From Megalobrama amblycephala (lineage: Eukaryota > Chordata > Actinopteri > Cypriniformes > Xenocyprididae), in NCBI RefSeq assembly GCF_018812025.1, contig NC_063066.1, forward strand, positions 10,773,382 through 10,837,381: a stretch of DNA of 64,000 nucleotides. The letters run 5' to 3'. The notes under the pieces were generated by a model. The model saw only the letters and a program-made list of their open reading frames with translations, ran no database searches and had not been told where the DNA came from. Each line of letters opens with the position of its first letter. Position 1 is the first letter of the stretch. The position numbers and the translations under genes are program-made. Shown here in pieces: positions 12,201 to 23,226 of this stretch.

Positions 12201-15055
12201 ATCCGGGAGCAAAAACAGCGCAAGTTGTATGTAGCAGTTTTATGTTTGGAACTACATGAGGGTGAGTAAACGAGAGAAAAAAGTTTTCATTTTTTGGGTG
12301 AAATATCTCTTTAAATTTGTACTTTAGCAGAAGTGCCTCAAACAAACTCTAGCCGTGACAGTCATAATAAACAAAACTGCCTTCAAGTGGGAGGCATATC
12401 CAGCTGTTCTTTCCATGTGATGTCCCTATAGTCAGGCTTGTAACAGACTGGAGGTCAGCTGGGACTGTCCTGCTTGGCTGTTCCTGCTCTCCTCTCAACA
12501 GTGACAAGCAAGGCTCCAGTGTGACTCTGTAATCCGTTCATCCGTCATCCCGTCTCACTCCATGTGCACCACCATACATCTCTCCGCTCTCTGCGTTACT
12601 CATTTAACTTCACCATCCATCTTACACTGGCAACTTTCTATATCTACGCCTAACACGAAAACTGCCAAGCGAGCCTGTCCGATTCACCCACAGTAGATGG
12701 AGGGTTGTGCCTTCATTTTAACTTTTGATTCATAGCATATAGCGTTTAGTGATTTCCCTCTCAGAGAGGAAATTTGGATGAGATCAAAGGCTGTGCATTA
12801 ACTTGGCTGGGATGAAACAGTGAAGGGTGCCTTTGTAGGACAGAAGTGAAATCATGAGCGCATTAGCTCGATTCGTACGCATCACCCGTGGCGGTGCAGG
12901 AGAGGAGGCAGGGGATCTATCTCTGTCACTGCACTGATGAGCCCCCGTGATTAACAGGCCTCCGCTCTCCGCACAGACCGCAAAACAGTGGGAGCCACTG
13001 ATGAGCCAACGTACAAATACAATGCTCTTTTCTCTCTCCCTCGCTTTCTCTTTCTTTCACATGTGTACGTAAGCATGCCTGCTTTTTCTTTTTGGCTCTC
13101 ACTCCATTGCACCCACTCATGTCTGCCCCCTGAAAAAAAAACAAAAAAAACAATCACACATCTTACAGCAACCTCTTGTCAAAATGCTAAGGATTATGAC
13201 AGAATTTTTTGACCTTTTAGTGAAAAAACAAAAAAATGTTTAAATGTGTTGAATGAGTTTCCAGGTGGCACCGCAATACGACCGAAAGGGCACTTGCTAT
13301 TTGTGATTAAAGGGGCAGGGGCTCAAGCCCATCCCCCGCCCCCGTGCACACCACTGCTATGAAGTGTCGAAATGGATGCAAAATCACAATAAAAGTAGCC
13401 TATAGTACAAGCCTTCTAGTAAAGTTATTAGGAAAGCCCATTTTGCCCGATAAGAAAAAAAACATGCTTTAGTAAATCAGAATTATGATATCAGTCAAAT
13501 TTTTAAGTACTACAACATTATGAGATAAAAAGTCAAAATTGTGACATAAAAAGTCACATATTATAATTTTAACATAAAAGTAAAAAAAAGTCATAATTAT
13601 GCCAAAAATCTCTAGTATTTCATAATTTCACATTTTTAAGCCATAATTATGAATTTCATGTCACAATTATAATTATATAAGTATCCAATCATTTTGATTG
13701 TAAAAATACTCATTATATTTAGTGGAAATGGGCTTCCAGATACAATAGGTCTTTATTATAGAAGCACATTCAAATTTGTTGTTATTCATGGAAAATCTGC
13801 CCTAGCTCTAATATTTTTGTCTGATTTGTGAACAAACAATTCTTGTGAGTCTGATATTTTTTAATTAAATTTATCCTGTTCACATAAATGATTCGTTTTA
13901 CTCATTCATGAAACATACTGATCAGAATCTCTAGTCCAACTCACTGACTCAATCCAGTTGGCTAATGCCTCACTGGAGAGGAACATTATCATTAACTTAA
14001 ATTTTAGTGTATTTCCTCACACAACATCATAGTTTTAATTTTAGAAGACTTCGACTTATAATTTTACAGTGCTTTTGTAAAGTTTCTAACCCTTGTAATT
14101 GCATGGAAAAGAGCATAGAGTATGATCTAAAGGGAGATGACTTTCTGTCATGTTTCATGTATGTTTGCTTCTTCAAACCACGTTCATCCAGCCACCATGT
14201 ACCATGTTGCCCCGAGTCATTCTGTCTCTCGATGATGGGATGATAGTGTCAGATCAGACTCAGATCAAATATTCTGTCCCCTTTGTGATTCATGATTAAT
14301 ATCAATCTCGAAGCAGAGAAGCTTAGGCAGAAGACCAGATGTCACTTAAGATATCCTTTGCTTGTATTTTTCATAGTACATCACTGTGGGTAATATATCT
14401 GTGAATGTTTGTGTCTGTATTTTATTGAAAATCTGGAAGTGATGCTGGATGGTCTGAGACCCTCTGCTCAGATAAAAGTGGCTGTGACTCAATTGTGCAG
14501 CCAAAAAGATGAGAGATAGATTGATGGGAATTAATACAATTCACAGGGTGGAGTGTATGAGAGAATAGCAAAGAAAGGAAAAGAAAGAGCGTGGGATTGA
14601 GGCACAGTGGCAGGTGTCATGGATCCTCTCATGGCGTCTCACACACCCACACTGTGTCTTCATTATGTATGCTGTTCAGGCCCACACAATCACACGCATT
14701 ACAATGCCACAGTCACAGTGTGAGCAATCAAACAGCTCAGGCTATCGGGAAGCATACTGCTATTTTAGACTGCCTTAAAATTGAGCTTTTCTTTTATACT
14801 GGATGCTTTTCAGGTCTTTTTGATGAGATGATGTCAAAGCAGTTATTGCAATATGCAGGGGCCCAGATTATATTTGTACAACAATTAGTTCCAGCGCCTT
14901 GAATCTGATTGGTTGAGCAGCATTTCAAGAGTGACTTTTCACTGTTTGTTTCATGGACTGTCTGAGTATTAGCGGTGGGAATTTTCAGTGACTTTAATAG
15001 TGATTGGTGACAGGTGCTGACAAATGACTGTCTTTATGAGTGAGGTATTAAAAAG
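12201..15055. other. intergenic, repeat fragments, no gene seen
   Basis: Holds one half of the common TGAGGGTGAGTAAA repeat (12250-12310), a degenerate roughly 20-base repeat built on ATAAAAAGTCA and CATAATTATG (13500-13690), and a fragment at 13310-13370 rich in CCCGCCCCC. No exon-like segment was recognised. Confidence 0.5.
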
Positions 15056-15059
15056 TTTA

Positions 15060-15280
15060 TTTAATCAATTTGTTCAAATCTGTTGATTCATTCAGGAATG
15101 AAACAAGAATGTCATTATCAGTGAGCCACTGAATCATTTACTGCACCGGTTTGTTCAAATACATTGATTCATTCAGGAATTAGACTTAGGACTTAAACTG
15201 TCTTTATGAGTGAACCATTGAATCATTCACTTGAAGCAATTCTCTCAAAAACACTGATTAATTCAGTAACACCACTACTA
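15060..15280. repeat. short tandem duplication, about 85-base unit
   Basis: TTGATTCATTCAGGAAT recurs near 15082 and 15163 with TTTGTTCAAAT before it, and a third, more diverged copy ends near 15275 (ACTGATTAATTCAGTAA). GAGTGAACCATTGAATCATT alternates with it. Confidence 0.6.
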
Positions 15281-15959
15281 TGTTTTGCTCTGAGACTTGG
15301 TTATTATTCTGTTGCTTTGTATGGAAGCATTTTCATTGACAGAGCAAAAAAAAAAAAAAAAAGTAACTGACAATATTGTTTGTAAAATGTCAGTTACTCA
15401 ATATAACTTCTTGTTCATTAAACTGTCAAACCACATCAAACCAGGGTTTTTTTTTGAATATCAATACAGCTATGATTACATGCAATTCGCTTTTGAATGG
15501 GAACTTGCACTGCGTCCCCTAGAGGGACCATCCAAAGTTGCGTATTTAACTTATGCACAAATTTTGAATATCACATAAAACATTTGCGAATAAAGCACTG
15601 TTTCTACTTCCTGATACACTGGCGCTAAATATCACTAAGAAAAATGAAAGTTTCTGCAATAGAAGCCATAATAATTTTCATATATAATGAATTATTTGCG
15701 CCTCAGAGCGTGCAGATGAAACACAAGAAACGCTGTCATGTTATCTTGCATTCAAATGCCTAGTATTTGTGAACGCAATCGAGGTGCTTCTGGGAGGGAA
15801 TTAAATCGAACCACTTTAATGACAGACTTTGCATTACAGAATGACCAAAAACACCATTTCATATGCTTTGCAACGAGATCAGTCCGCTGGTTGGTCCAGT
15901 TATGCTGTTACATTGCAAAGTCACGTCTTTTTTGATGCGCATCAAGGAATTTATTCGGT

Positions 15960-16145
15960 AAAAGTGTTTCCATCGTAGTTTATGCGCATGTTTTCGTGTT
16001 GCATAAAAAATTTATCCTACTCAATTGAGCGCATACATTTTTTATGTGCTTTTTTAGAATTTATGCGCATTTTGGCGTTTCCATCCAGTGTTTTTTTTTT
16101 TTATGCAATATCCCAAAATGCGCATAAAAATAGGTGGATGGAAAC
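15960..16145. repeat. inverted repeat, MITE-like
   Basis: ATGCGCATTTTGGCGTTTCC at about 16063 pairs with sequence ending AAAATGCGCATAAAAATAGG and GGTGGATGGAAAC. A related piece, GTGTTTCCATCG next to TTATGCGCAT, is at 15963-15990, so ends may be duplicated. Confidence 0.5.
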
Positions 16146-17184
16146 AGCTATCATCAATGACATTGGCCTCCGACAGCCAATGACCTATTCTCAAGGGATG
16201 TGGGACGCACATTTGGGTGAAATGCTGTCTACTCTTCGAAGAAGCTGGATGCGCTGGGTATGATGCATTCACGGGACTGACTACAAGAGTTCTCTCTGTT
16301 CTCTCCTGAGGGATAGTAGTTAGTGTTTGCAGGAGCACGTTCGGCTCTCGAGGGAGTTGAAGGCATTCATAGTGATGCGTTCATGTCTGTTCTCGTATGG
16401 TTCTTTATGAAAAAAACTACGCGGGCTTGACTCTTGAAGGGGTAAAATCCATGTTTTTGCAATGCAGTCACAGTAATTGGTTACACCCAGGTTTGACTGT
16501 CTTGAGGGATGAGAGTTGAGCTCCATGGTTTGGGTCCCGTGGCCGCTACTGCGGTGAGGCAGGATCGAGCGTGGGGGTTGTGGGCGGAGTACGAAGGAGT
16601 CAAACAGGAAGCTTTCCTTTTTTGGCTCCTCTTGTTGGTTCAAATATTGCTACTGCTCAATGTGTTGTTTCTAATTCTGAGGAATTAAAGGCAGAAAGAG
16701 TGTAGTAATTATTACAGTATATCAATTTAGGAGTTGTGGGAAGTTATGGCCTGCGCAACAAACAGATTGTGATCTGATTTGGTGGTGTGAGAGATGGAAG
16801 AGATAACTTATGGCAGACTTTGCAAGCAATTTCTGCCTTGACATAACTGTCCAGCTCCTATGAGCCTTCTGTTTCCCCTTTGATCTCCACTCTCAGGCAG
16901 AGAGATCATAGAGGAAACCATGTTCAGCACAGATTCATCATTTTTTCGCAGTAAGTAAATATGAAGGGTTTTGCGTAAGCACAGAGATGTATCGATGCTT
17001 CCATACTATTTTTCATTGGTTGAGGAATCCACATGAAAGCACTGATCCTGCCATTTAGACTGTTATGATACTGCATCACTCCTGAATGGCAGGACATATG
17101 GCCCCTCCCCCCTCCGAGGAGGACTGGTTGGGTCAGCAGGCAGTGGTGCCAAATTGTTAAAAGACCTATTAAAGGCACATGCCT

Positions 17185-17410
17185 AATGCGTTGTGCCCTT
17201 TCTAAAATCCATGTTTATGGTCAGAGCATGCGCTGAGTGCTTCGTGCCCTTTCTAAAATCCATGTTTATGGTAAGGGCATGTGCCGAGTGCTTTGTGCCC
17301 TTTCTAAAATCCATGTTTATGGTAAGGGCATGTGTCGAGTGCTTTGTGCCCTTTCTAAAATTCATGTTTATGGTAAGGGCATGCGCCGAGTGCTTTGTTC
17401 CCTTTCTATG
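17185..17410. repeat. 51-base minisatellite, about 4.5 units
   Basis: Units contain TGCCCTTTCTAAAATCCATG then TTTATGGTAAGGGCATGTGC and start near 17192, 17243, 17294 and 17345, with a partial last unit near 17394. Because 51 is a multiple of three, frames stay open on both strands with a 17-residue repeat; I do not think these are genes. Confidence 0.9.
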
Positions 17411-17439
17411 TGGTTCAGACCCCGGTTTGCACATAGCCA

Positions 17440-18825
17440 AAGCATTGCTAGGCCTCCTCTTCCTATAGAGAGTAGTTCTGTTAGAGGCCTCTGCTCCTCT
17501 GAGCTCTGCCCAATATTGTGTTAAGCTGCTGGCCCTATTATGTAGCCTCATTGACAGTCATAGGATGCAGTGCTGAGGCCTCTGTCCCATGAGCTCAGCC
17601 AGGGGCTAAGTTGCTAGGCTCTCTGTGAGCCTCCCTGGCTACTGAACTTAAACCGTTGTTAGGCCTCCTCTCGCTACAGAAAGACTCTTCGTAGTGGCCT
17701 CTGCTCCTCAGAGCTCCGCCTGGATAGCAAGTAGTTAGGCTCTCTGTGAGTCTCCTTTGTAAGCTGTCTTGGGTGTAAGACGTGGTTAGGCCTCCTCTCA
17801 CTTTAGAGAGTCATCACTGAGGCCTCCGTCCTCAGAGCTCGACCAGGCAGTAGTGCGGAGTCGTTAAGCTCTCTCTGAGAGCCTCAATGGCCACTGTTTG
17901 TGAAAGGAAGCATCAATAGGCTGAAGCCACCGCCTTTGAAGAGCTATGTTGGGATAGCATTCTGAGTGTAGGCTCCTTGTGAGCCTCCTTGGAAACTGTC
18001 CTGAGTTTTGGGTGTTGTTAGGCCTTCTCTCATTTCAGTGTCACTATATTGAGGCCTCCACCACTAGAGCTCGACCAGGCAGTACTGCCAAGTTGTTAAG
18101 CTTTCTTTGAGCCTTCTTGCCTATTGCCTTTACAGAGGTTTCGGATCTTTCGGCTGAGGCCTCCTCTCCTCAGAGCTCCAACTTTGGTAGAATTATCAAG
18201 ATGTTAGGCACTTTGTGGCAGGCCTCCTCCTGTTTGAGAACTTCAGTTGAGGCCTCCATCCTTAGAGCTTGACTGGGTAGTAGTGTTGAGTCGTTGGGCT
18301 CCTATTGAGCCTCCTTGGCTACTGCTTTTATTTTAGTGTTGCTAGGTCTTCTCTCTCTAGAGAATTGTTTCAGAGGCCTCCGCTCCTCGAGATCTCCATC
18401 TCTGAGTTGTTAGGCTTTCCTTTGCCTTCTTGGAAGCTGCCCTGAGCGTAGAATGTCATTAGACCTCCTCTCGTTTCAAAGAGTCATCTTGCTGAGGCCT
18501 TTGGTTATGCAGTAGCATCAAGTTGCAGGCACTCTGTGTGAGCCTCCTTGGTGCCTCCAGATGGGATGTAGTGCTGAGGCTTCTGTCATCTTGAGTCAGC
18601 TAGGGACCAAGTTGTTAGGTTCTCTCTGAGCCTTTTTGGTTCATCATTATGCTCCCCTGAGCTCCGCCTGCTATTAGTACAGACATAGGATGCAGTGTTT
18701 GAGGCTAGGTTAGAGTTAGGCTCTTTGTGAGCCTCCTTGGAAACTGGCCTGAGCATAGAATGTAATTAGGCTTCCTCTAGTCGTCCTGTTGAGGGCTCTA
18801 TTCTGGAGAAGCTTCGGTCTATGAC
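17440..18825. repeat. degenerate tandem array of GAGGCCTCC-type units
   Basis: At least seven diverged units share the order GTTAGGCCTCCTCTC, AGAGAGT, GAGGCCTCC, CTCAGAGCTC, AGTAGTG, then GTTAGGCTCTCTGTGAGCCT and CCTTGGCTACTG. Unit starts fall near 17450, 17655, 17788, 18015, 18340, 18452 and 18765, so spacing varies from about 110 to over 200 bases. The array directly follows the minisatellite and ends at the MITE at 18829. Confidence 0.8.
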
Positions 18826-18828
18826 AAT

Positions 18829-19349
18829 GGCTATGTCCGAAAACCTAGGTAGCTGACTTGTTGCCTCGCTGCCTTATCAAGCAATGACTTTTAAGTCAGC
18901 GTTTGTGCATGAAGGCACCTCATGAAATGGTTTTCGGACAGACTTCTGAGGCAGCGTAACAGTTTAATGATCTACAGCAAAATAACGTGAGCTTTGGTGA
19001 GAACTAAACAAATATTTAATTACTACAGTAGTAGTTTCTTGCTAGAAATTACATCAAAAGTGGAAAATGTTGGTCAAAAATGTCATTTACTCACAAACTG
19101 GCCAGCAAACGCAACTTTTGGACGCCATCTTTATTTTTCTAGCTCAACTGTCACAGAATGGAAAGCACAGGATTGTGGGATATCAAAGGCAGCTAAGGAT
19201 ACATCTATGCTGCCTTGAAAAATCGGTCAGATGAAGGTATCTTAGGAAACAGGAAGTGAAGCTAACATTGGATTCGGACGTGCCTTGATGCCTTCCTACC
19301 TTGAAATGTGTCCTACGAAGGCAGCATTTTCCAGTTTTTGGATGCAGCC
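18829..19349 (-). mobile_element. 521-base MITE with 3-base target duplication, copy B
   Basis: Inverted relative to copy A at 2850-3377 and alignable along nearly its whole length, for example GTGACAGTTGAGCTAGAAAA in one orientation and its complement in the other. Ends GGCTATGTCCGAAAACC and TTTTTGGATGCAGCC. AAT flanks both sides (18826-18828, 19350-19352). It interrupts repetitive DNA that follows the GAGGCCTCC array. Confidence 0.8.
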
Positions 19350-19352
19350 AAT

Positions 19353-19655
19353 ATCACCTTAAAGGTGTTCCTATGAGTACCAAGCTCTTGAGCTTTGCCT
19401 AGCTCGGGCTCTGGCCATAGGGAATCCTTCATGACAGCTGCTGGCATGTACCTGTGGGATGGGAACTCCTTTGATTCTTTGACTTATGTCAGCCATTAAA
19501 GTTGGCGTTGGTATTCCATTCCCTATAGCGCCTTCTAAGGGATGCAGAATTAGTTCCCATTCGACAAGGGAATGTCTCGGGTTATCAGGTTATGCATGTA
19601 ACCATGGTTCCCTGAGAAGGGGAACAGGATGCTGCGTCCCTTTGCCATGCTTCAG

Positions 19656-19731
<76 letters not shown>

Positions 19732-21585
19732 TCTCAGTGACATAGAGCAAAACCTATACTTTAACAGGACTATACTGAAAATGTGCCACCTTTCAGACTA
19801 AACTATCCTACTTGGAAATACATCAGAACTGATTATAAATCTGATATGCAAAAAAAATAAATAAAATAAAAATAAATTCAGTCACAACAGAGGCCTTGAC
19901 TCATGCGTGGAATTACACTACAAATCATCTTGACAGAATTTCACAAATGAGTCTCCAGAGCACAAATCTTAAAGAAAGAAAACAAATTTCAGATATTATT
20001 GACTGCATCTCTAAGTGAGGTTGAGGATTTATACTGAAGGAACTGAAACAGACATGGGTGATCATTGACGTTTCAGTACATAGATGTTTGTGAATAATAA
20101 TGGTTACAGCTGTGACTGGGTTATTTTAATTTTTTTACCTCATGCCAGATTTATCATCTGCTCAATAATGCAGTTTTAATATGGTTTATATTTATGTAGG
20201 ATGCATTGATGAGACTTGAAATGTTATGTATGGCATCAGACCAAAAAAAAAAAAAAAAAAAAAAAAGAGGGAACAAACACCTGTTTCTTGGCTCCATATT
20301 CTGTTAACATCTCCATAATTAGAGCCATAGGGCATCCCAATTAACTCCTTCCATTGTTTCTGCAGGGGAGCTTAAATTGACAAAGATTAATAAATTAATA
20401 ATTCCTAAAATGAATGGGTTTGAGGCAACATGTGCCAACTGGTTAAACATCAGTGATTATGTGTGGGATGCACCTGTAGGTAATTAAAACAGTTTAAAGT
20501 GAGTCAAGCTCAAGAGATCTACAGTGGGAAATACATTAAACACCAGTCTTTCAGAGATGGCCACTTATCAAGTATCAAGTAATGAATAAATAATCACCCT
20601 GCTTTTTAGCAATCATTATTCAAATAAAATAACATTCACAGTAATAAATATTTTCTAAACTGAATACATTAAAAAATAAATTCACACCTAATGCACAAGT
20701 ATTTGTGACAAAAGAATAATGGGTAAAATATAATCTATTTCCCATTGTTGAAAAGCAACGACCCAGCTCTTGATTGTGGTTAGAAAAGTTTTATTCATTA
20801 TTTATTGAATGTATTTTCCAGTAAAATTTCAACCACATCTCTCCTTTATGATAAACAATACAAAAAAAACAAAAAAATAATAAGATCCCAAATAAAATGC
20901 TAACGTTTGTGGAATAGTCAAGAAGTAGGTGAGCATGAAGAAAATTTTGCATTAAAATACCCCAAAAATAAGAAGTATCAACATTGTTATAGTAGAAACA
21001 CAAAGACTCTCAAAGACCAGATTTCTCTCTTAACTAATCGAAATCATCATCCTTATCAGTGAGAATATCCATCATTATCATGTAACATTGCATCAACAAT
21101 GTGTAAAACACTAGTTCAATCAACTCTTCAAAATCTCACAGCGGTATAAATGTTAAATGTCTCACTTGAACTTTACAAATCTTTTACTGCTTATAAAATA
21201 CTGCTCTCACATGAGGCCATAAAAGACCGCAGTGTTCTGTGCCTAATAAAACACGTCAAGGAAATGGAAAGAAAAAGCCAGAGAAATATAAGAGTTTCGA
21301 TGGCCACACAGTGTGTCATGTTTCACGGTACAATGGCAGTGTGCAGGGGAAGGCTGAATAGGTAGAGCTGTTTATGTTGAGCTAGAAGCCATGTTCTGAA
21401 AGCCTGCAGTGATGAAGCCAAGAGCTCTGAAAGGTCAGCTTGGCCCCAGAAGCCGGTCAATGATATCTCCACAAACATCATCTCATGAGGAGCCTTGTTG
21501 CACAGTGTGTGTACAGGACAGTTTCGCCTATGTCTGGATCTTGTAGGCCTAGCTGATCTGCTTTCTTTTCTTTGTTTGTTCTATT
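19353..21585. other. intergenic, no gene seen; microsatellites
   Basis: Contains GTAACCATGGTTCCCTGAGA and similar sequence (19350-19650) recalling a common cyprinid repeat, a TA microsatellite (19660-19728), and an A run at 20244-20266. The rest is A/T-rich and unremarkable. Confidence 0.5.
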
Positions 21586-21589
21586 AACA

Positions 21590-21800
21590 GAAAACTCTGT
21601 CATTATTTATTCACCCTCATGTCGTTCCAAACCTGCATGACTTCCTTCTATGGATATCAATGTTTTTGTCAATACAATGAAAGGTAATGGGGTCCAAAAT
21701 AACATTAGATTCACATTCTACAGAAGAAAAAATTAGTGTGTTTGTGTTCCACAGAGGAAAATGACACGAGGGTGAGTAAATGATGATAATTTTCATTGGC
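21590..21800. repeat. copy of the common TCACCCTCATGTCGTTCC repeat
   Basis: A short inverted-repeat element: TTTATTCACCCTCATGTCGT on the left and ACGAGGGTGAGTAAATGATG on the right. The middle contains AATACAATGAAAGGTAATGG. Pieces of this family recur across the window, for example near 24290, 39700, 50170 and 53690. Confidence 0.7.
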
Positions 21801-22905
21801 CATGTCACATGTAGGCCCCCCACATAACATGTTTTACAATTTCTGCACTGATCGAGGGGGGAAAATCTGTTGAATGGATTTCAACAGGAATTAGCCAAAT
21901 ATTGACAGAGGATGTGTATAAACTGAATGATGGGCATTTGGTGGAAATCTCTGAAATATTCCATGCAGGCCTAGTTGTATATGAACGAATCATTAACAAA
22001 GTATCATCATAAGTCATTTTTTGTTACAGCACCACCATTCACAAATAACTTCTTATAATGCATACTCAATGGCTTCTCTTTAATGAGATCGGGTGGTTTG
22101 TGGTGGGCAAAAACTAGCTCATTAAAGCACATTTGCCCATAACTGAGGTCAAATTTTCCTCCTTCCTGGGAGAGCTCCCAATGAAGTGGCAATCAAAACA
22201 TATGACGGCTCACTCCCAGGTCTCTGATGAGGTATGGTGCCTGAAACGAGGCGTAGCAGCTATGCAAGGTCCATGAGGTGGGAAATCACAGAGCAAGATT
22301 ATCAACAAGTTCATTTCAGCTATGCTCTACCGATTGACAACAAATCAAATTTATCCCTCACTCAGTTTCAGATTTACATCGGAGTATTTACACTATCGAC
22401 AGGTCGCTAAATGAGCTGATATGTTTCTTCAATATGCAGAGTGACGGAGAGAAATAAGCAAAGTTGTTAACGGGGCACTGGATCCATATAAATGAGTAAG
22501 ATCTTGCTCATTAGCTTACTCTAACTCTTTTCTAGTAAGTATAAGGAAAAGGAACTTACAGAAATGCTGTATTTGTCATATCGTAGAACATATCTGTGCA
22601 AAAAACAAAACATCTCTGTGAGCTAATCCTTGAAAAGAAAATCAAGTTAGAGACAACATTGCCGAACACTGATATGAACTAAAATATTGCACACTCAGAC
22701 AGAAGTAAACAGGTTTATAATATTGGCACAGCGCGAGTGTCGAATCGGACACAGACTTCTTCTTTTTTTTTTTTTTTCTTTTTTTTTTTGAATTCATGAC
22801 ATAAACGAACACTTTTTTCCCCAAAAGAGTTCCACAGGCTTATTATTGCAACACTTTTTTTTTTTTTCCTTTTTTGAAATGTTTCGTCTTTCTTTAGAAA
22901 AGAGT
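21801..22905. other. 3' flank of gria1, no gene seen
   Basis: Only homopolymer T tracts (22763-22790, 22853-22870) stand out. It probably includes gria1 3' UTR if the proximal polyadenylation signal is skipped. Confidence 0.45.
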
Positions 22906-22911
22906 TTTATT
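22906..22911 (-). promoter_or_regulatory. candidate polyadenylation signal of long-tail gria1 mRNA
   Basis: AATAAA on the minus strand about 150 bases downstream of the gria1 long-tail stop. The sequence between is ordinary 3' UTR-like DNA. GluA1 3' UTRs in mammals are longer, so this may be only a proximal site or chance. Confidence 0.35.
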
Positions 22912-23058
22912 GGTGGCTATTCACTGAGAAGAGTCTTCGAGTGCATTTTGGCAGTACGATGCGTCTGTTGCGGGGCGGGCAGACAGACATAGGGGCAGAC
23001 GGCAGGTGAACGGGAGGTCCGTGCGTTACATGTGACGCGTGCCGCTCCGTCAAGATGG

Positions 23059-23226
23059 TCACATGCCAGAGGCTCCCAGGCCCATGCTGGCCGCGTGGCT
23101 CATGCACGGCAGCGTCTGCACAGCTTTGGGGAAGTCATGTGTGACGATCCGCCCGTTCTCCCCGCCGCTACCATTCCCGCTCATCCTGGTCAGCGTGGAG
23201 CAGCGCATGGCGTCGTTGATGGATTG
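23059..23226 (-). CDS. gria1: gria1 last coding exon, long cytoplasmic tail (55 codons + stop)
   Basis: Encodes [17 protein letters not shown] ... [20 protein letters not shown] and ends GLGASGM, then TGA. It is clearly the GluA1 long tail. The Ser of RCSTLTR matches the CaMKII/PKC site Ser831. The PKA site Ser845 is Thr here (RIVTHD). The last three residues SGM still fit a class I PDZ ligand (Ser-x-hydrophobic), where mammals have TGL. The acceptor is ...GTCTCCATCCCAG before CAATCC. Direct joining to RMK leaves out the seven-residue GFCLIPQ that I recall in mammalian GluA1 between RMK and QSIN. Confidence 0.95.
   Translation of the reverse strand, partial: QSINDAMRCSTLTRMSGNGSGGENGRIVTHDFPKAVQTLPCMSHAASMGLGASGM

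Noticed and set aside
17183..17551. Open frame with a 17-residue repeat
   Set aside because: Explained by the 51-base minisatellite; no start context, promoter or domain.
17185..18825. Repeated units considered as a CRISPR array
   Set aside because: Repeats are contiguous or degenerate without unique spacers, and the genome is that of a vertebrate.
19486..19740. Open frame ending in alternating Ile-Tyr
   Set aside because: The end is the TA microsatellite; the beginning is repetitive DNA.
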